From CAIMMJ01 sp037131955 (GTDB lineage: Bacteria; Bacteroidota; Bacteroidia; UBA4408), in the NCBI GenBank assembly GCA_037131955.1, contig JBAXQC010000028.1:1-33399 (forward strand): a stretch of 33,399 nt of DNA, written 5' to 3'. The notes beneath the pieces are model-generated. The model ran no database searches, was not told the DNA's origin, and saw only the letters and a program-made list of their open reading frames with translations. Below, piece by piece: positions 23,264 through 32,270 of this stretch. The position numbers and the translations under genes were made by a program. How positions within the stretch are numbered: the first letter of the stretch is position 1; each line of letters begins with the position of its first letter.

Positions 23264-25564
23264 TTATTTGAATTTTATTTTAAATTCTATTCTGTTGTTT
23301 CTTTTTCTGCCTTCTAAGGTATTATTGTCTGCAATTGGCTTTGTACTTCCAAAATACTCGTAATTTATTTTCAATGGACTAACATTTTTGTTGATTAAAA
23401 ACTGTTTAACAGATTCAGCTCTCTCCTTTGAAATTTGAATTCTTCCAACCTCTGGACCTTCATTATCCGTATGAGAAGATAAACTCAAATTTGCATATGT
23501 ATTATTGTTCATCCAATTGGCTAAATTCTCTAAAAACACAAATGATGTAGGATTTATTTCAGTTGAATTATCAAAAAAAGACAACTTCTCAGAAGCAGAA
23601 TTGATAATCTCTAAATCTTCTGTTGTTAACAATGGACATCCATTGTTTTGAGCACTACCTGGAGTATATACACATTCATCTTCTTTGTCAAAAACTCCAT
23701 CTTTGTCAGAATCTTCATTAGGGCAACCCTTGTTTTCTTTTTCACCAGCTACCTCCGGACATTTATCATCATCGTCGTAAACACCATCTCCATCAGTATC
23801 ATCCGGGCATCCTTTATTTGTTGCACTTCCCTTTTTATCCGGACACAAATCTTCTCCATCACCAATGCCATCGCCATCTTTATCTGGGCAACCTTTCAAC
23901 TCTTTTGTTCCAAAATCTAAAGGACATTTATCGTCCAAATCCATAATTCCATCATGATCTCTGTCTGGACATCCTTTAAACTGAACCTCTCCTGCTATAT
24001 CCGGACAATCGTCATATTTATCCATAATTCCATCACTGTCTCTATCGGGGCAACCATTCAAAGATTTTACGCCAGGTTCATTGGGGCAATCATCTTCAAT
24101 GTCAATAATTTTATCTCCATCTATATCAGGGCAACCACTTGTTTCTGGCGGTCCAAAATTATAAGGGCATGCATCGTCTTTGTCAGGAATTAAATCATCG
24201 TCTTTGTCGTTATTAATGAAATATTTTCCAAAACCAAAATTAACTCCAACTCTTCCAGATAAAAACTTGGTGTTTTTATAATTTATTGCTCCAAAAATAT
24301 TATCTGTAAGTAAATACAAGTTTGCATTTCCAAATGAATAACATATACCAACTCCTAAATTGCCAAAACTTTTTCTTCCAATTGAATAGGCAATTCCTAA
24401 ATCAAAAAATTCTTTCAGTCTAAAATTAAAAGAAGCACTTGCTGTGGTTCTGTATTTTGAGTCGAATTTTCTGGATTGAAGAGTAAGTCCAGCATATATA
24501 AATTCATCAAAGTAATATTTACCACTTACAAATACAGTTGGTGCAAAATTTATTCTATATGAATCCTTTGTCTCCGCAAGACTAAAATTCTTTTGCAATG
24601 AATCTAACACTGTATTAAAAACTTGGGTAGAGGTTACAGAGTCGTTAATTACCTGATTCATTTCAAAACCTCTAAATGTGTAGGAAGATTCAGAATTTTT
24701 GCTTTTAAAATTTTTTACATCTGTATTCCATTTTATAAATCCAATGTTTGTAACACTTGCAGCAACCCCAATTTTATCATTTATTCTGTAATCAGCTCCT
24801 AAATCAAGCCCCCAGCCTTTGTTATTTTTCTTAAAGGCATAATTACTTAAATTTTTTAAATCAACTTTAGAAAATCCTGCTGAATTAATATTTAAATCAC
24901 TAGTGGCAGTTACATCATAAGTAGAGGGGTCGGTGAGCAAGGTAATTGTGTTACTTTTGGTAGAAATATTTTCCATACCGTACAAATATTTTAATCTAAT
25001 ACCTGCTTGAAGCTTAGAATTAATTTGTCTGGCATAATACAAACCATATTCTCTGTAGTGAGATAAATCTATGGCAAAATTAAATTCTTGCTTTTCTCCA
25101 AGAGTAGGGCCATTTCCATTCCATAATAAATCTAAAAATTGTTTAGAATATCCAAATCTATAATCAATTTTTTCTGTTACGTTAATCATGAAATAATTTT
25201 TTTTTGTCCTTAGTCCAAATGAAAGCAGATCAACAGATAAATCAGTTGCGAAAAAGTTTTCTTTTGATAGTTTATTTAGCACATTGTTCAAATCATAATA
25301 TGCACCATCACTTGTTTGAGAAATTAAGTCTTTGTATTTGAAACCAGAATTAAAAACGTTTGCAGAACTGCTTGAAACTAATGGAAACCCCAAATAAAAT
25401 CTATCATTGGGCAAACTAGAAACATTAAAATAAGTTGACTGGGGCAGGAATTTCGTATTGTAAATCAAAAAATTTTGCTGTGCAAAAGAGTTTGTCAAAA
25501 GAAACAATGTCAAAAAACAAGTCAAACATGCACTGTGTTTTTTATGTGTGAATATTTTCATCAT
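23264..25564 (-). CDS. OmpA-family protein: DUF5723 barrel, seven TSP3 repeats, peptidoglycan-binding domain
   Basis: 766 residues from the ATG at 25564, which overlaps the stop of the upstream lipoprotein gene (ATGATGA); a Met eight codons earlier lies inside that gene. The signal peptide ends near TNSFA/Q. Residues about 30-445 are an outer-membrane barrel of the DUF5723 type. Residues about 450-640 contain seven thrombospondin type 3 repeats of the form DxDGDGIxDxxDxCPxxxGxxxxxGCPD, which bind calcium. The C-terminal ~105 residues are an OmpA domain with SHTDNEG and RIQISKERAESVKQFL for binding peptidoglycan, ending NRIEFKIKFK. It links the outer membrane to the cell wall. Confidence 0.92.
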   Translation of the reverse strand: MMKIFTHKKHSACLTCFLTLFLLTNSFAQQNFLIYNTKFLPQSTYFNVSSLPNDRFYLGFPLVSSSSANVFNSGFKYKDLISQTSDGAYYDLNNVLNKLSKENFFATDLSVDLLSFGLRTKKNYFMINVTEKIDYRFGYSKQFLDLLWNGNGPTLGEKQEFNFAIDLSHYREYGLYYARQINSKLQAGIRLKYLYGMENISTKSNTITLLTDPSTYDVTATSDLNINSAGFSKVDLKNLSNYAFKKNNKGWGLDLGADYRINDKIGVAASVTNIGFIKWNTDVKNFKSKNSESSYTFRGFEMNQVINDSVTSTQVFNTVLDSLQKNFSLAETKDSYRINFAPTVFVSGKYYFDEFIYAGLTLQSRKFDSKYRTTASASFNFRLKEFFDLGIAYSIGRKSFGNLGVGICYSFGNANLYLLTDNIFGAINYKNTKFLSGRVGVNFGFGKYFINNDKDDDLIPDKDDACPYNFGPPETSGCPDIDGDKIIDIEDDCPNEPGVKSLNGCPDRDSDGIMDKYDDCPDIAGEVQFKGCPDRDHDGIMDLDDKCPLDFGTKELKGCPDKDGDGIGDGEDLCPDKKGSATNKGCPDDTDGDGVYDDDDKCPEVAGEKENKGCPNEDSDKDGVFDKEDECVYTPGSAQNNGCPLLTTEDLEIINSASEKLSFFDNSTEINPTSFVFLENLANWMNNNTYANLSLSSHTDNEGPEVGRIQISKERAESVKQFLINKNVSPLKINYEYFGSTKPIADNNTLEGRKRNNRIEFKIKFK

Positions 25565-27189
25565 AACTGTTTTTTGCTTATTTTCCATTTTAATTTTGCC
25601 TTTATTCCAAATCTAACGTTAAGTTTATAACTCGAATAAAACTTTACATTAGTTGGAGGCGTTGTTCCTGAGTTGCTTGTGTTTGCCTGTGCAACAATTA
25701 TTACTTTAGTAACATCTGATAAATTTCCCACTACATTTTCTCTTACAATTAAATCAGACATTTTATTCTCTAAAACTGTTACTTTTCCATTTCCATCAAC
25801 AGGTGCAGCTTTTATTATTATTTTATCTGCTTCTGTTTTTACAAGTGAATCTCTCAAAACAAAATTTTCTGTAACAAAATATGCCTGAAGCTTAGTTTCC
25901 ATGGGAAAACCATTTGCGACATTTACTTTAAAGTTAAAATATTCTATTCTATCTGTTCTTCCAAATTCTAAGGGAAAGGTATCTCTAAAACCAAAATTAG
26001 AAATATAACCCTCTAGGGGTAACGTTACTTTTAATCCCACTTTTATTCTACTAGAATCAAGTATAAAATTTCCTTGTGGTGAATTATTTAAAGTTGTTCC
26101 TATTTTATATGCAAGCCTTGATGGGGAAGAAAAAAATACATCGCTAATATTACTATTGCTGCTGTTTAACAAAATTATATTAATTGTAGATAATCCTTCT
26201 TGACTGGGTTCAGTAATTGTAAATGGAGAGGGAGCACCAGTAATTGCAATAGGTGTGGGGTTTGTAATAGGATGAAATGCATTGAATATTTCCATATTCG
26301 CCGAAGCAGAAAAACCAAAAGAATTTGTGATTTTTAAACCCAATTCAGGATTTTTTATTCTAAATCCACCACTTATTGCATTTTCAAAAATTGATAAATT
26401 TACAGTGTCAGGTTTGGGAATAAAAACTAAATTTTCTGTAATTCTACCTTTAATTTTTGCAAATTTCAACTCAGAAATATTAATCTTAATTTTTATTGAA
26501 TCCTGCGTTGTTTCTGTGTTTGAATTGTCTGTTTTTGTAATCTTAAAACTAAAAAACATTTTTAATCTGTTAGAAGTACCATTATCGTTTACTCCCATTC
26601 GATAACCATCAAGGGTTCTATTAGTATTTGATAATACTGGCAAGGTGCCTAAGTAATCTAAATTAAAATTTTCATCAAAGGCAACTCCATCTTTTACCAT
26701 GCTTGGTATCCTTAGTCTAAGTTGAACGTTTTGTTTGTAGTCAGAACTTAAGATAAAATTAAACAAGCCCGATTTTACCAATACACTATCTAGTTCAAAA
26801 CCCGAAGAAGATTGTAATTCAAAAACAAATGGAACTTCAGGAGTGGTAATTGTATTATTTGGTGGGGTTGTATTTAGTGCTTGCAACAATGCAATTTGGG
26901 TTGCATCCAATCCTTGGTTAAATGCAAATTGCTGATTTGAAATCTGTACCAATTGATCAGCCCTTGTAGAAAACAATGTATCATCATATATTAGAGTCAA
27001 AAACCCATTACTGTCTTCATTAATATTTGATTGTGATTTAACAATTATATCTTTTAAGGAAAACTCAGCATTTACAACTGGAATAGCCATCTCTGGTCCC
27101 CACAATAATTTTGTATCATCTTTGCAAGAATAAAAAATAGATATACATAAAACGCAGTAGGTGTATAATGATTTCTTTTTAAAAAGCAT
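25561..27189 (-). CDS. Hypothetical lipoprotein, partner of the OmpA/DUF5723 protein
   Basis: 542 residues from the ATG at 27189. This start is preferred because it opens directly with a lipoprotein signal (MLFKKKSLYTYCVLCIS, lipobox FYSC, Cys22) and lies about 20 nt after a promoter-like element (27216-27247); earlier in-frame Mets at 27210 and 27288 would put a long non-signal tail in front. The mature protein opens with a DDTKLLWGPEMAIPVVNAEF segment and is beta-rich with many Thr/Asn/Ser, with repeated SFGFSASANMEIFNAF-type strands. I recognise no domain. It is first in the five-gene operon, its stop overlapping the OmpA gene start. A complex with the OmpA protein is inferred from order and overlap only. 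Confidence 0.75.
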   Translation of the reverse strand: MLFKKKSLYTYCVLCISIFYSCKDDTKLLWGPEMAIPVVNAEFSLKDIIVKSQSNINEDSNGFLTLIYDDTLFSTRADQLVQISNQQFAFNQGLDATQIALLQALNTTPPNNTITTPEVPFVFELQSSSGFELDSVLVKSGLFNFILSSDYKQNVQLRLRIPSMVKDGVAFDENFNLDYLGTLPVLSNTNRTLDGYRMGVNDNGTSNRLKMFFSFKITKTDNSNTETTQDSIKIKINISELKFAKIKGRITENLVFIPKPDTVNLSIFENAISGGFRIKNPELGLKITNSFGFSASANMEIFNAFHPITNPTPIAITGAPSPFTITEPSQEGLSTINIILLNSSNSNISDVFFSSPSRLAYKIGTTLNNSPQGNFILDSSRIKVGLKVTLPLEGYISNFGFRDTFPLEFGRTDRIEYFNFKVNVANGFPMETKLQAYFVTENFVLRDSLVKTEADKIIIKAAPVDGNGKVTVLENKMSDLIVRENVVGNLSDVTKVIIVAQANTSNSGTTPPTNVKFYSSYKLNVRFGIKAKLKWKISKKQL

Positions 27190-27215
27190 TTTTATTTTTG
27201 ATTGATTCATTTGTT

Positions 27216-27247
27216 CAAAAGTAAAAAATATATGCAATAAAAAACAA
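27216..27247 (-). promoter_or_regulatory. Candidate promoter of the five-gene lipoprotein-ompA-thiolase-OMP-tkt operon
   Basis: On the minus strand TTG (27247-27245), 21 nt, then TACTTTTG (27223-27216), matching TTG/TAnnTTTG. It would start transcription near 27210, just before the ATG chosen at 27189. Confidence 0.5.
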
Positions 27248-27557
27248 TTTAATTTAAATCTATAACTATGATTTACGTTTATTGACAATCTTAAATTAAT
27301 TTCGCTAAATTATTAGTTACCCTTATTTTAATCCTATAATAATTCACATACAAATAAAAGTAAATTCAAATAAATGCAATGCTCAATTTTAGACTTAAAA
27401 AAATCTTTTGTTTAGTGATTACAATTTTATTCAGTTTTTTATACTCAACAAGAATCATTAATCACATTTTAGTTGATTAAATAGTTAAACTTCTATCAAA
27501 TGTTTTTGTTATTTAATTAAATTTGCCAAAAACTTTTTTTATAACCAAAGCAAAATT
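27224..27557. other. AT-rich divergent intergenic region (27190-27557 gene-free)
   Basis: 368 bases separate the lipoprotein start (27189, minus) and etfB (27558, plus). It holds one promoter candidate at each end. The middle is nearly pure A/T with scattered short direct repeats; I see no open frame, hairpin or riboswitch-like element. Confidence 0.5.
27518..27525 (+). promoter_or_regulatory. Candidate -7 box for etfBA
   Basis: TAAATTTG matches TAnnTTTG and lies 32 nt before the ATG at 27558, leaving a leader of about 25 nt. TTG occurs only 9 nt upstream, not at the usual distance, so just the -7 half is supported. Confidence 0.4.
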
Positions 27558-28298
27558 ATGAAAATACTAGTTTGTATAAGTAAAGCGCCCGATACAACCA
27601 CAAAAATTTTATTCAAAGACAATGATTCTGTTTTTAATGAAGATGGAGTTACGTTTATTATCAATCCTTACGACGAATGGTATGCTTTAGTTAGGGCCTT
27701 AGAGCTTAAAGAAACCTTAGGAGGTACAGTAACTGTTTTGCATGTTGGCCTTGCTTCATCTGATACCGAAATAAGAAAAGCGCTGGCTATTGGTGCAGAC
27801 GATGCAGTAAGAATTGATGCAGAACCAAACGATGCTTCCTTTGTTGCAAAAGAAATTGCAGAATTTGCTAAGGACAAATCATTTGATTTAATTTTAGTAG
27901 GCAAAGAAACCATTAGCTTTAATGGAGCTACGGTTGGTGGTCAAATTGCAGGATCTCTTGATCTTCCTTTTATATCTCAGGCAACAAAACTAGACATCGA
28001 AACCAATAATGCAGTTGTTGAACACGACATTGATGGTGGAATTGAGGTACTCGAGTGCGAGATGCCACTTGTAATAAGTTGCTCAAAAGGAATGGCCGAA
28101 GCAAGAATACCAAACATGAGAGGAATTATGGCAGCAAGAACTAAACCGTTGCAAATTCTTCCATCTTTTGGCAGCCAACGTCTTACCAACACCATAAAAT
28201 ATTCATTAAACCCCGGAAGAACAACTTGCAAATTTATTGATGCAGAAAATGCACAACAATTAATTGAACTTTTACACAACGAAGCCAAAGTAATCTAA
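27558..28298 (+). CDS. etfB: Electron transfer flavoprotein beta subunit
   Basis: 246 residues, family-typical. It opens MKILVCISKAPDTTTKI and carries NPYDEWYALVRALELKE, then GADDAVRIDAEP, DLILVGKETISFNGATVGGQIA (AMP/adenosine binding), IEVLECEMPLVISCSKGMAEARIPNMRGIMAARTKP. With EtfA it forms a soluble FAD heterodimer that takes electrons from acyl-CoA dehydrogenases and hands them to ETF-quinone oxidoreductase. It is followed after 9 nt by etfA. No ETF-QO gene is in the window, but a thiolase of the same pathway is nearby. Confidence 0.95.
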   Translation: MKILVCISKAPDTTTKILFKDNDSVFNEDGVTFIINPYDEWYALVRALELKETLGGTVTVLHVGLASSDTEIRKALAIGADDAVRIDAEPNDASFVAKEIAEFAKDKSFDLILVGKETISFNGATVGGQIAGSLDLPFISQATKLDIETNNAVVEHDIDGGIEVLECEMPLVISCSKGMAEARIPNMRGIMAARTKPLQILPSFGSQRLTNTIKYSLNPGRTTCKFIDAENAQQLIELLHNEAKVI

Positions 28299-28307
28299 AA
28301 AAAAATT

Positions 28308-29291
28308 ATGTCAGTATTAGTAATAGCCGAAATCTCAAAAGGCAAAATAAAAAAAGCTTCACTTGAGGCTACCAATTATGCATTTCAAATTGCGAATCAA
28401 TTATCAAAAACAGTAACTGCACTTATTCTTGGCGAAACTGCAGGAGTAAATCTCGATGACCTAGGAAAAGCTGGGGCTTCAAAGATACTTACTACAAATG
28501 ATAAAAAGTTAGAAAGTGGAGATGCAAAAATCATTTGCAAAGTAATTTCTGATGTAATGGCACAAGAAAGTTCCGAAGTAATAGTTTTCTCTCACGATTT
28601 TAACTCCAAAAACATTGCTCCATATTTAGCAGCAAAAGTAAATGCGGGTATTGTTCCTGCAGCAGTTGATTTTCCTTCAATAGAAAATGGAGTATTTTTA
28701 GTAAAGAAAAATGTTTTTTCGGGTAAGGCAAATGCCACTTACCAAATAGAATCACCTATTAAAATTTTGTGTTTATTACCAAATTCGTTTCCAGTTGCAT
28801 TAGATAAAAATAAAGAAGGTGTTGTAGAACAATATACTGCACAAATAGAAGGGTTGGTTAGTAAAATAAAAATACGCGAAACAAAAAAATCATCAGATTC
28901 AATAAATTTACCTGAAGCAGAATTAGTAGTTTCTGCTGGTAGAGGATTAAAAGGACCCGAAAATTGGGGTATAATTGAGGAACTCGCAACAGAACTTGGT
29001 GCGGCAACAGCTTGCTCACGTCCTGTTTCAGATATTGGTTGGAGACCACATCACGAACATGTTGGACAAACAGGGATAGCAATTCGTCCAAATTTATATA
29101 TCGCTATTGGAATTTCCGGAGCAATTCAGCATTTAGCTGGTGTAAATGGCAGCAAAACTATTGTTGTAATAAACAAAGATTCCGAGGCACCATTTTTTAA
29201 GGCTGCCGATTATGGAATTATTGGCGATGCATTTGAAATAGTTCCAAAAATTACTGCGGCTTTAAAAAACTTTAAGTCTAGCCAACATTAA
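28308..29291 (+). CDS. etfA: Electron transfer flavoprotein alpha subunit
   Basis: 327 residues. N-terminal half is the alpha/beta ETF domain; the C-terminal half binds FAD with GRGLKGPENWGIIEELATELGA (about residues 210-230), SRPVSDIGW, HVGQTGIAIRPNLYIAIGISGAIQHLAG and NKDSEAPFFKAADYGIIGDAFEIVP. These are the standard EtfA signatures, and nothing is missing. It pairs with EtfB as the electron carrier of beta-oxidation. A 42-nt gap leads to the bifunctional-nuclease gene on the same strand, which may be co-transcribed. Confidence 0.95.
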   Translation: MSVLVIAEISKGKIKKASLEATNYAFQIANQLSKTVTALILGETAGVNLDDLGKAGASKILTTNDKKLESGDAKIICKVISDVMAQESSEVIVFSHDFNSKNIAPYLAAKVNAGIVPAAVDFPSIENGVFLVKKNVFSGKANATYQIESPIKILCLLPNSFPVALDKNKEGVVEQYTAQIEGLVSKIKIRETKKSSDSINLPEAELVVSAGRGLKGPENWGIIEELATELGAATACSRPVSDIGWRPHHEHVGQTGIAIRPNLYIAIGISGAIQHLAGVNGSKTIVVINKDSEAPFFKAADYGIIGDAFEIVPKITAALKNFKSSQH

Positions 29292-29333
29292 TAGTAAATT
29301 ATTTATAAATTAGTGATTGGCATATTTTCTTAA

Positions 29334-29933
29334 ATGAAAAAAATAAAATTAGACGTAATTCAAATTCAATATAGTCAAACTCAAACTGGTGCTTATGCAT
29401 TGGTCTTAGAAGATAGAAAAGGTAAAAGGAGAATTCCAATAATTATAGGTGGACTAGAAGCACAAGCAATAGCTGTGGAACTAGAAAAAATGAAGCCTAC
29501 CCGGCCATTAACTCACGACTTGTTTAAACCAATTTCATCAGAGTTTGGAATAAATTTCACGGAAATAATTATTTATAACCTAGTGGAAGGGATATTTTAT
29601 GCAAAAATTATTTGCTCAAATGGAGATAAAGAAATTGAAATAGACTCACGAACATCTGATGCAATAGCAATTGGTTTAAGATTTAACTGCCCTATCTACA
29701 CCTTTGACTTTATACTTTCATCTGCAGGAATTGCCTTGGAAGGTGACACATCTTCTTCTGATATATTTGGTGAAATTTCAGATGAAGAGGTTGAAGATGA
29801 AAGCACTGTAAATGAATTTTCAAGATATTCTGATGAACAACTTGACGAACTTTTAGAAAAATCGCTTGATGAAGAAGAGTATGAAAAAGCCTCAAGAATA
29901 AGAGATGAAATGAAAAACAGAGGTAAACTATAA
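29334..29933 (+). CDS. Bifunctional nuclease-family protein with C-terminal UvrB/UvrC motif
   Basis: 199 residues. Residues about 1-135 form a DUF151/BFN domain (VLEDRKGKRRIPIIIGGLEAQAIAVELEK, PLTHDLFKPI, IDSRTSDAIAIGLRFNCPIY). After an acidic linker (about 140-163) comes a UVR motif (ELLEKSLDEEEYEKASRIRDEMKNRG, about 168-195), the short helical hairpin used by UvrB and UvrC to contact each other. The BFN-UVR fusion recurs in Bacteroidota. The plant BFN1 homologue has RNase/DNase activity; bacterial roles are poorly defined, so DNA repair is only suggested by the UVR piece. Its last 6 nt overlap the convergent phosphatase gene. Confidence 0.88.
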   Translation: MKKIKLDVIQIQYSQTQTGAYALVLEDRKGKRRIPIIIGGLEAQAIAVELEKMKPTRPLTHDLFKPISSEFGINFTEIIIYNLVEGIFYAKIICSNGDKEIEIDSRTSDAIAIGLRFNCPIYTFDFILSSAGIALEGDTSSSDIFGEISDEEVEDESTVNEFSRYSDEQLDELLEKSLDEEEYEKASRIRDEMKNRGKL

Positions 29934-30386
29934 AAAAAGTTGCTCAATAATTTTTTCGCAGGAATCTTCAATTAGTTTATAAACCGTCTCAAAATCTTTT
30001 TCATCACCATAGTATGGATCAGGAACTTGAATTTTTTGTTTTGGATATAAAAATTCAGATAATAAAATTATTTTTTTTCTTTCCGCATCATCTGAAGTAA
30101 GCTTAAATAACTCATTGTAATTGTTCAAGTCCATTACGAAAATATAATCAAAGTGCGAAAAATCAGTAACAGAAATTTTTCTTGCTGTTAATTTTGAAAT
30201 GTCAACATTGTTTTTTCTAGCAACTTCAATACTTCTGTAATCAGGTGTTGCGCCAACATGATAATCACTTGTACCAGCCGAGTCTACAATAATATTCAAT
30301 TTTCGATAATTACTCTTATCTCTAAAAATACCTTCAGCCAGCGGTGATCTGCAAATATTTCCTAAACAAACCATTAAAACTTTCAT
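29928..30386 (-). CDS. Low-molecular-weight protein-tyrosine phosphatase
   Basis: 152 residues, usual family size. The P-loop CLGNICRS holds nucleophile C7 and R13 (C-x5-R), and the general-acid Asp is D123 in the VPDPYYG segment. Also present is VDSAGTSDYHVGATPD. Members act on phosphotyrosine proteins, often tyrosine kinases of capsule or exopolysaccharide export, or on arginine phosphate. It follows the putative porin gene after 2 nt, so both are likely on one transcript; no exopolysaccharide genes are nearby. The 3' end overlaps the BFN gene on the other strand by 6 nt. Confidence 0.94.
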   Translation of the reverse strand: MKVLMVCLGNICRSPLAEGIFRDKSNYRKLNIIVDSAGTSDYHVGATPDYRSIEVARKNNVDISKLTARKISVTDFSHFDYIFVMDLNNYNELFKLTSDDAERKKIILLSEFLYPKQKIQVPDPYYGDEKDFETVYKLIEDSCEKIIEQLFL

Positions 30387-30388
30387 CT

Positions 30389-32221
30389 CTACTTTTGTAT
30401 AAATCTATCATCAATAAATGTCCAAATTAAACACAATCTAATTGTTCTATCAGGCATTGGATATCCTTCCAAAGTAAAAAACAAGTCATTTTTAACTCCA
30501 GATAGTATATTGTCAACTCTTACAAAACCTTCAAGATTTCTCACTTTAAAATCATAAACAAAATCAATTCTGGGATAAGAAAATGCAGAGAAATTATTAT
30601 TTAATGTAAAAACAGAAATAGAAGGCAAATATCTCCAACCATTTGCAGCAGAAGAATAACTTGCATCTATTCCAATACCACTTCTTAAATTTTTCTTGAA
30701 CGAATTAAATTGAAATCTGAACTTTTCCACTAAAAACAACGAAGGGAAATTTAAATCAACAGTATTTGAAAGAGGCCTTTGAAAAATTAGAGCTGATTTA
30801 GAAACTATTTTTTTAAACTTAAAATTAGCAGAAATATTCAACTTGAAATACTTTATAAAATCATTCTCAACCTGTACAGGTTTATTAAATTCATTAAAGT
30901 AAATTAAATTTTTTAATGAAAAATAATCCAAATCCAAACTTACTCTCTTTTTATAGGATGAATTAAAGCCTAGTCTCACAAAACTTTCTTTATCAAAATT
31001 ATTGTTCCAAAAATTTCTGTTTGAATAGAAACTGTTATAGAATAAATATGGGCTAGATTTTGCTATGTCTGCACTTAATCCAACCAAAAATTTCTCATTT
31101 TGCGATAAATTTGTAATTCGCCAATTAATAAAATAATCTCCCTTGTTGTAGTTATTTAAGAAATATTGTCCTTTGAATTTAAGCAAAACAAAATTTAATT
31201 TCTTTGCTGCATCAATGTTAAAATCAAGGCCGTTATTATGCACTCTCTCAAAGTAAGTGGATACATAATGTATTGGATTTGACAACCAAATGTTTATGTA
31301 ATTTTTATTTAAACAATAGTACACTCCCAAATTATTTTCAATCTTTCTGTTGTAAATAAAATCTGTTGATGACACAAAGCTATAGTTGCCTTTACCATAA
31401 AAATCATCAGCTAAAGAGTCTAAATAATTTCTTTTTACTTCTTCAAAAACCAATGAATGATACAAATCAAATTTCGAAACAATTGAATCTGAATTATAAT
31501 TTCCATAATTTTTAAAAAAATACTTATTTGCTACTTTAAAAGTATTTCTTCTAAAACTATTAGAAGCCTGTAATAAGTTTACGTCTAACAGACTTTTTTC
31601 AATATTTACCTCACTTGGAAATAAGGTATCCACAACACCACCATTTTCTCGATTATAAATTTTACTCACTGAAATTAATGCATTCGTAAAAATTCTGCTG
31701 TTTTTGGTAGATGATGAAAATCCTAGTTCAAAGCAATTAGACTTTGACGTTTGATTTCTATAAAAGCCATCGGACCTAAAATTCTGTGACCTTGCAAAAA
31801 TATTTATTCTTTTTCCAAAATTTTGACTATGAAAAAAAGAAATATTTTGTTCTCTTCTAGAACCGAGAGAAAATTTTAAAGAGGTAATTGGTTTATTTAA
31901 AAAGAAAATTTCATCCTTTTTAAAAAAGTAATGTTCATAATAATTGGGGAGCAATTCATAGCCGGAGTGAAAAAATGAAAGAGGAGTTAAAACAAAAATA
32001 GGACTTGCATTATTGCCTGTTGTTGCGGAAGGGGATACGAGTGAATTAAAAAAAATATCTTTCAAAAATAAATCTTCAATAGTATCCGATTTAGAATCGA
32101 GTAAATTTAGATTTGCATCGAACTTCTTAAATTCAAAAGTTTTTTCTACTAAAGTATCGTTAGCAAAGGAGTTAAGAAAGAAAGTAAATAAGGCTACAAT
32201 AAGTAAATTTAATGCTTTCAT
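30389..32221 (-). CDS. Putative porin (Porin_10-like outer-membrane barrel)
   Basis: 610 residues from the ATG at 32221, which starts a normal signal peptide (MKALNLLIVALFTFFLNSFA/N); an upstream in-frame TTG at 32236 is less likely. The protein shows repeating aromatic-rich amphipathic strands over its whole length. The SLGSRREQNISFFHSQNFGKRINIFARSQN and FRSDGFYRNQTSK segments are like the Bacteroidota 'putative porin' family (PF14121), and the C-terminus ends in short strands (LCLIWTFID). Transport specificity is unknown. Its start is just 18 nt past the terminator of the rRNA operon and no TAnnTTTG box is visible in between, so how it is transcribed is unclear. Confidence 0.8.
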   Translation of the reverse strand: MKALNLLIVALFTFFLNSFANDTLVEKTFEFKKFDANLNLLDSKSDTIEDLFLKDIFFNSLVSPSATTGNNASPIFVLTPLSFFHSGYELLPNYYEHYFFKKDEIFFLNKPITSLKFSLGSRREQNISFFHSQNFGKRINIFARSQNFRSDGFYRNQTSKSNCFELGFSSSTKNSRIFTNALISVSKIYNRENGGVVDTLFPSEVNIEKSLLDVNLLQASNSFRRNTFKVANKYFFKNYGNYNSDSIVSKFDLYHSLVFEEVKRNYLDSLADDFYGKGNYSFVSSTDFIYNRKIENNLGVYYCLNKNYINIWLSNPIHYVSTYFERVHNNGLDFNIDAAKKLNFVLLKFKGQYFLNNYNKGDYFINWRITNLSQNEKFLVGLSADIAKSSPYLFYNSFYSNRNFWNNNFDKESFVRLGFNSSYKKRVSLDLDYFSLKNLIYFNEFNKPVQVENDFIKYFKLNISANFKFKKIVSKSALIFQRPLSNTVDLNFPSLFLVEKFRFQFNSFKKNLRSGIGIDASYSSAANGWRYLPSISVFTLNNNFSAFSYPRIDFVYDFKVRNLEGFVRVDNILSGVKNDLFFTLEGYPMPDRTIRLCLIWTFIDDRFIQK

Positions 32222-32238
32222 AAGGTAAATAAACAAAA

Positions 32239-32266
32239 AAACCCTGATATTTTATTATCAGGGTTT
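32239..32266 (-). terminator. Rho-independent terminator of the rRNA operon
   Basis: An 11-bp stem with AACCCTGATA and its complement around a 6-base loop. On the minus strand it follows the 5S gene and is followed by a run of seven T (32240-32234). Confidence 0.85.
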
Positions 32267-32270
32267 AAAA

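Noticed and set aside
23954..24193. Plus-strand open frames and periodic DNA pattern at 23640-24215, at first sight a tandem repeat or CRISPR-like array
   Set aside because: The periodicity comes from the seven TSP3 protein repeats on the minus strand; the units differ at codon level and have no conserved DNA repeat/spacer pattern.
27190..27288. Longer N-terminus for the lipoprotein
   Set aside because: The added 33 residues would put a long polar and hydrophobic tail before the lipoprotein signal and would place the candidate promoter inside the coding sequence.
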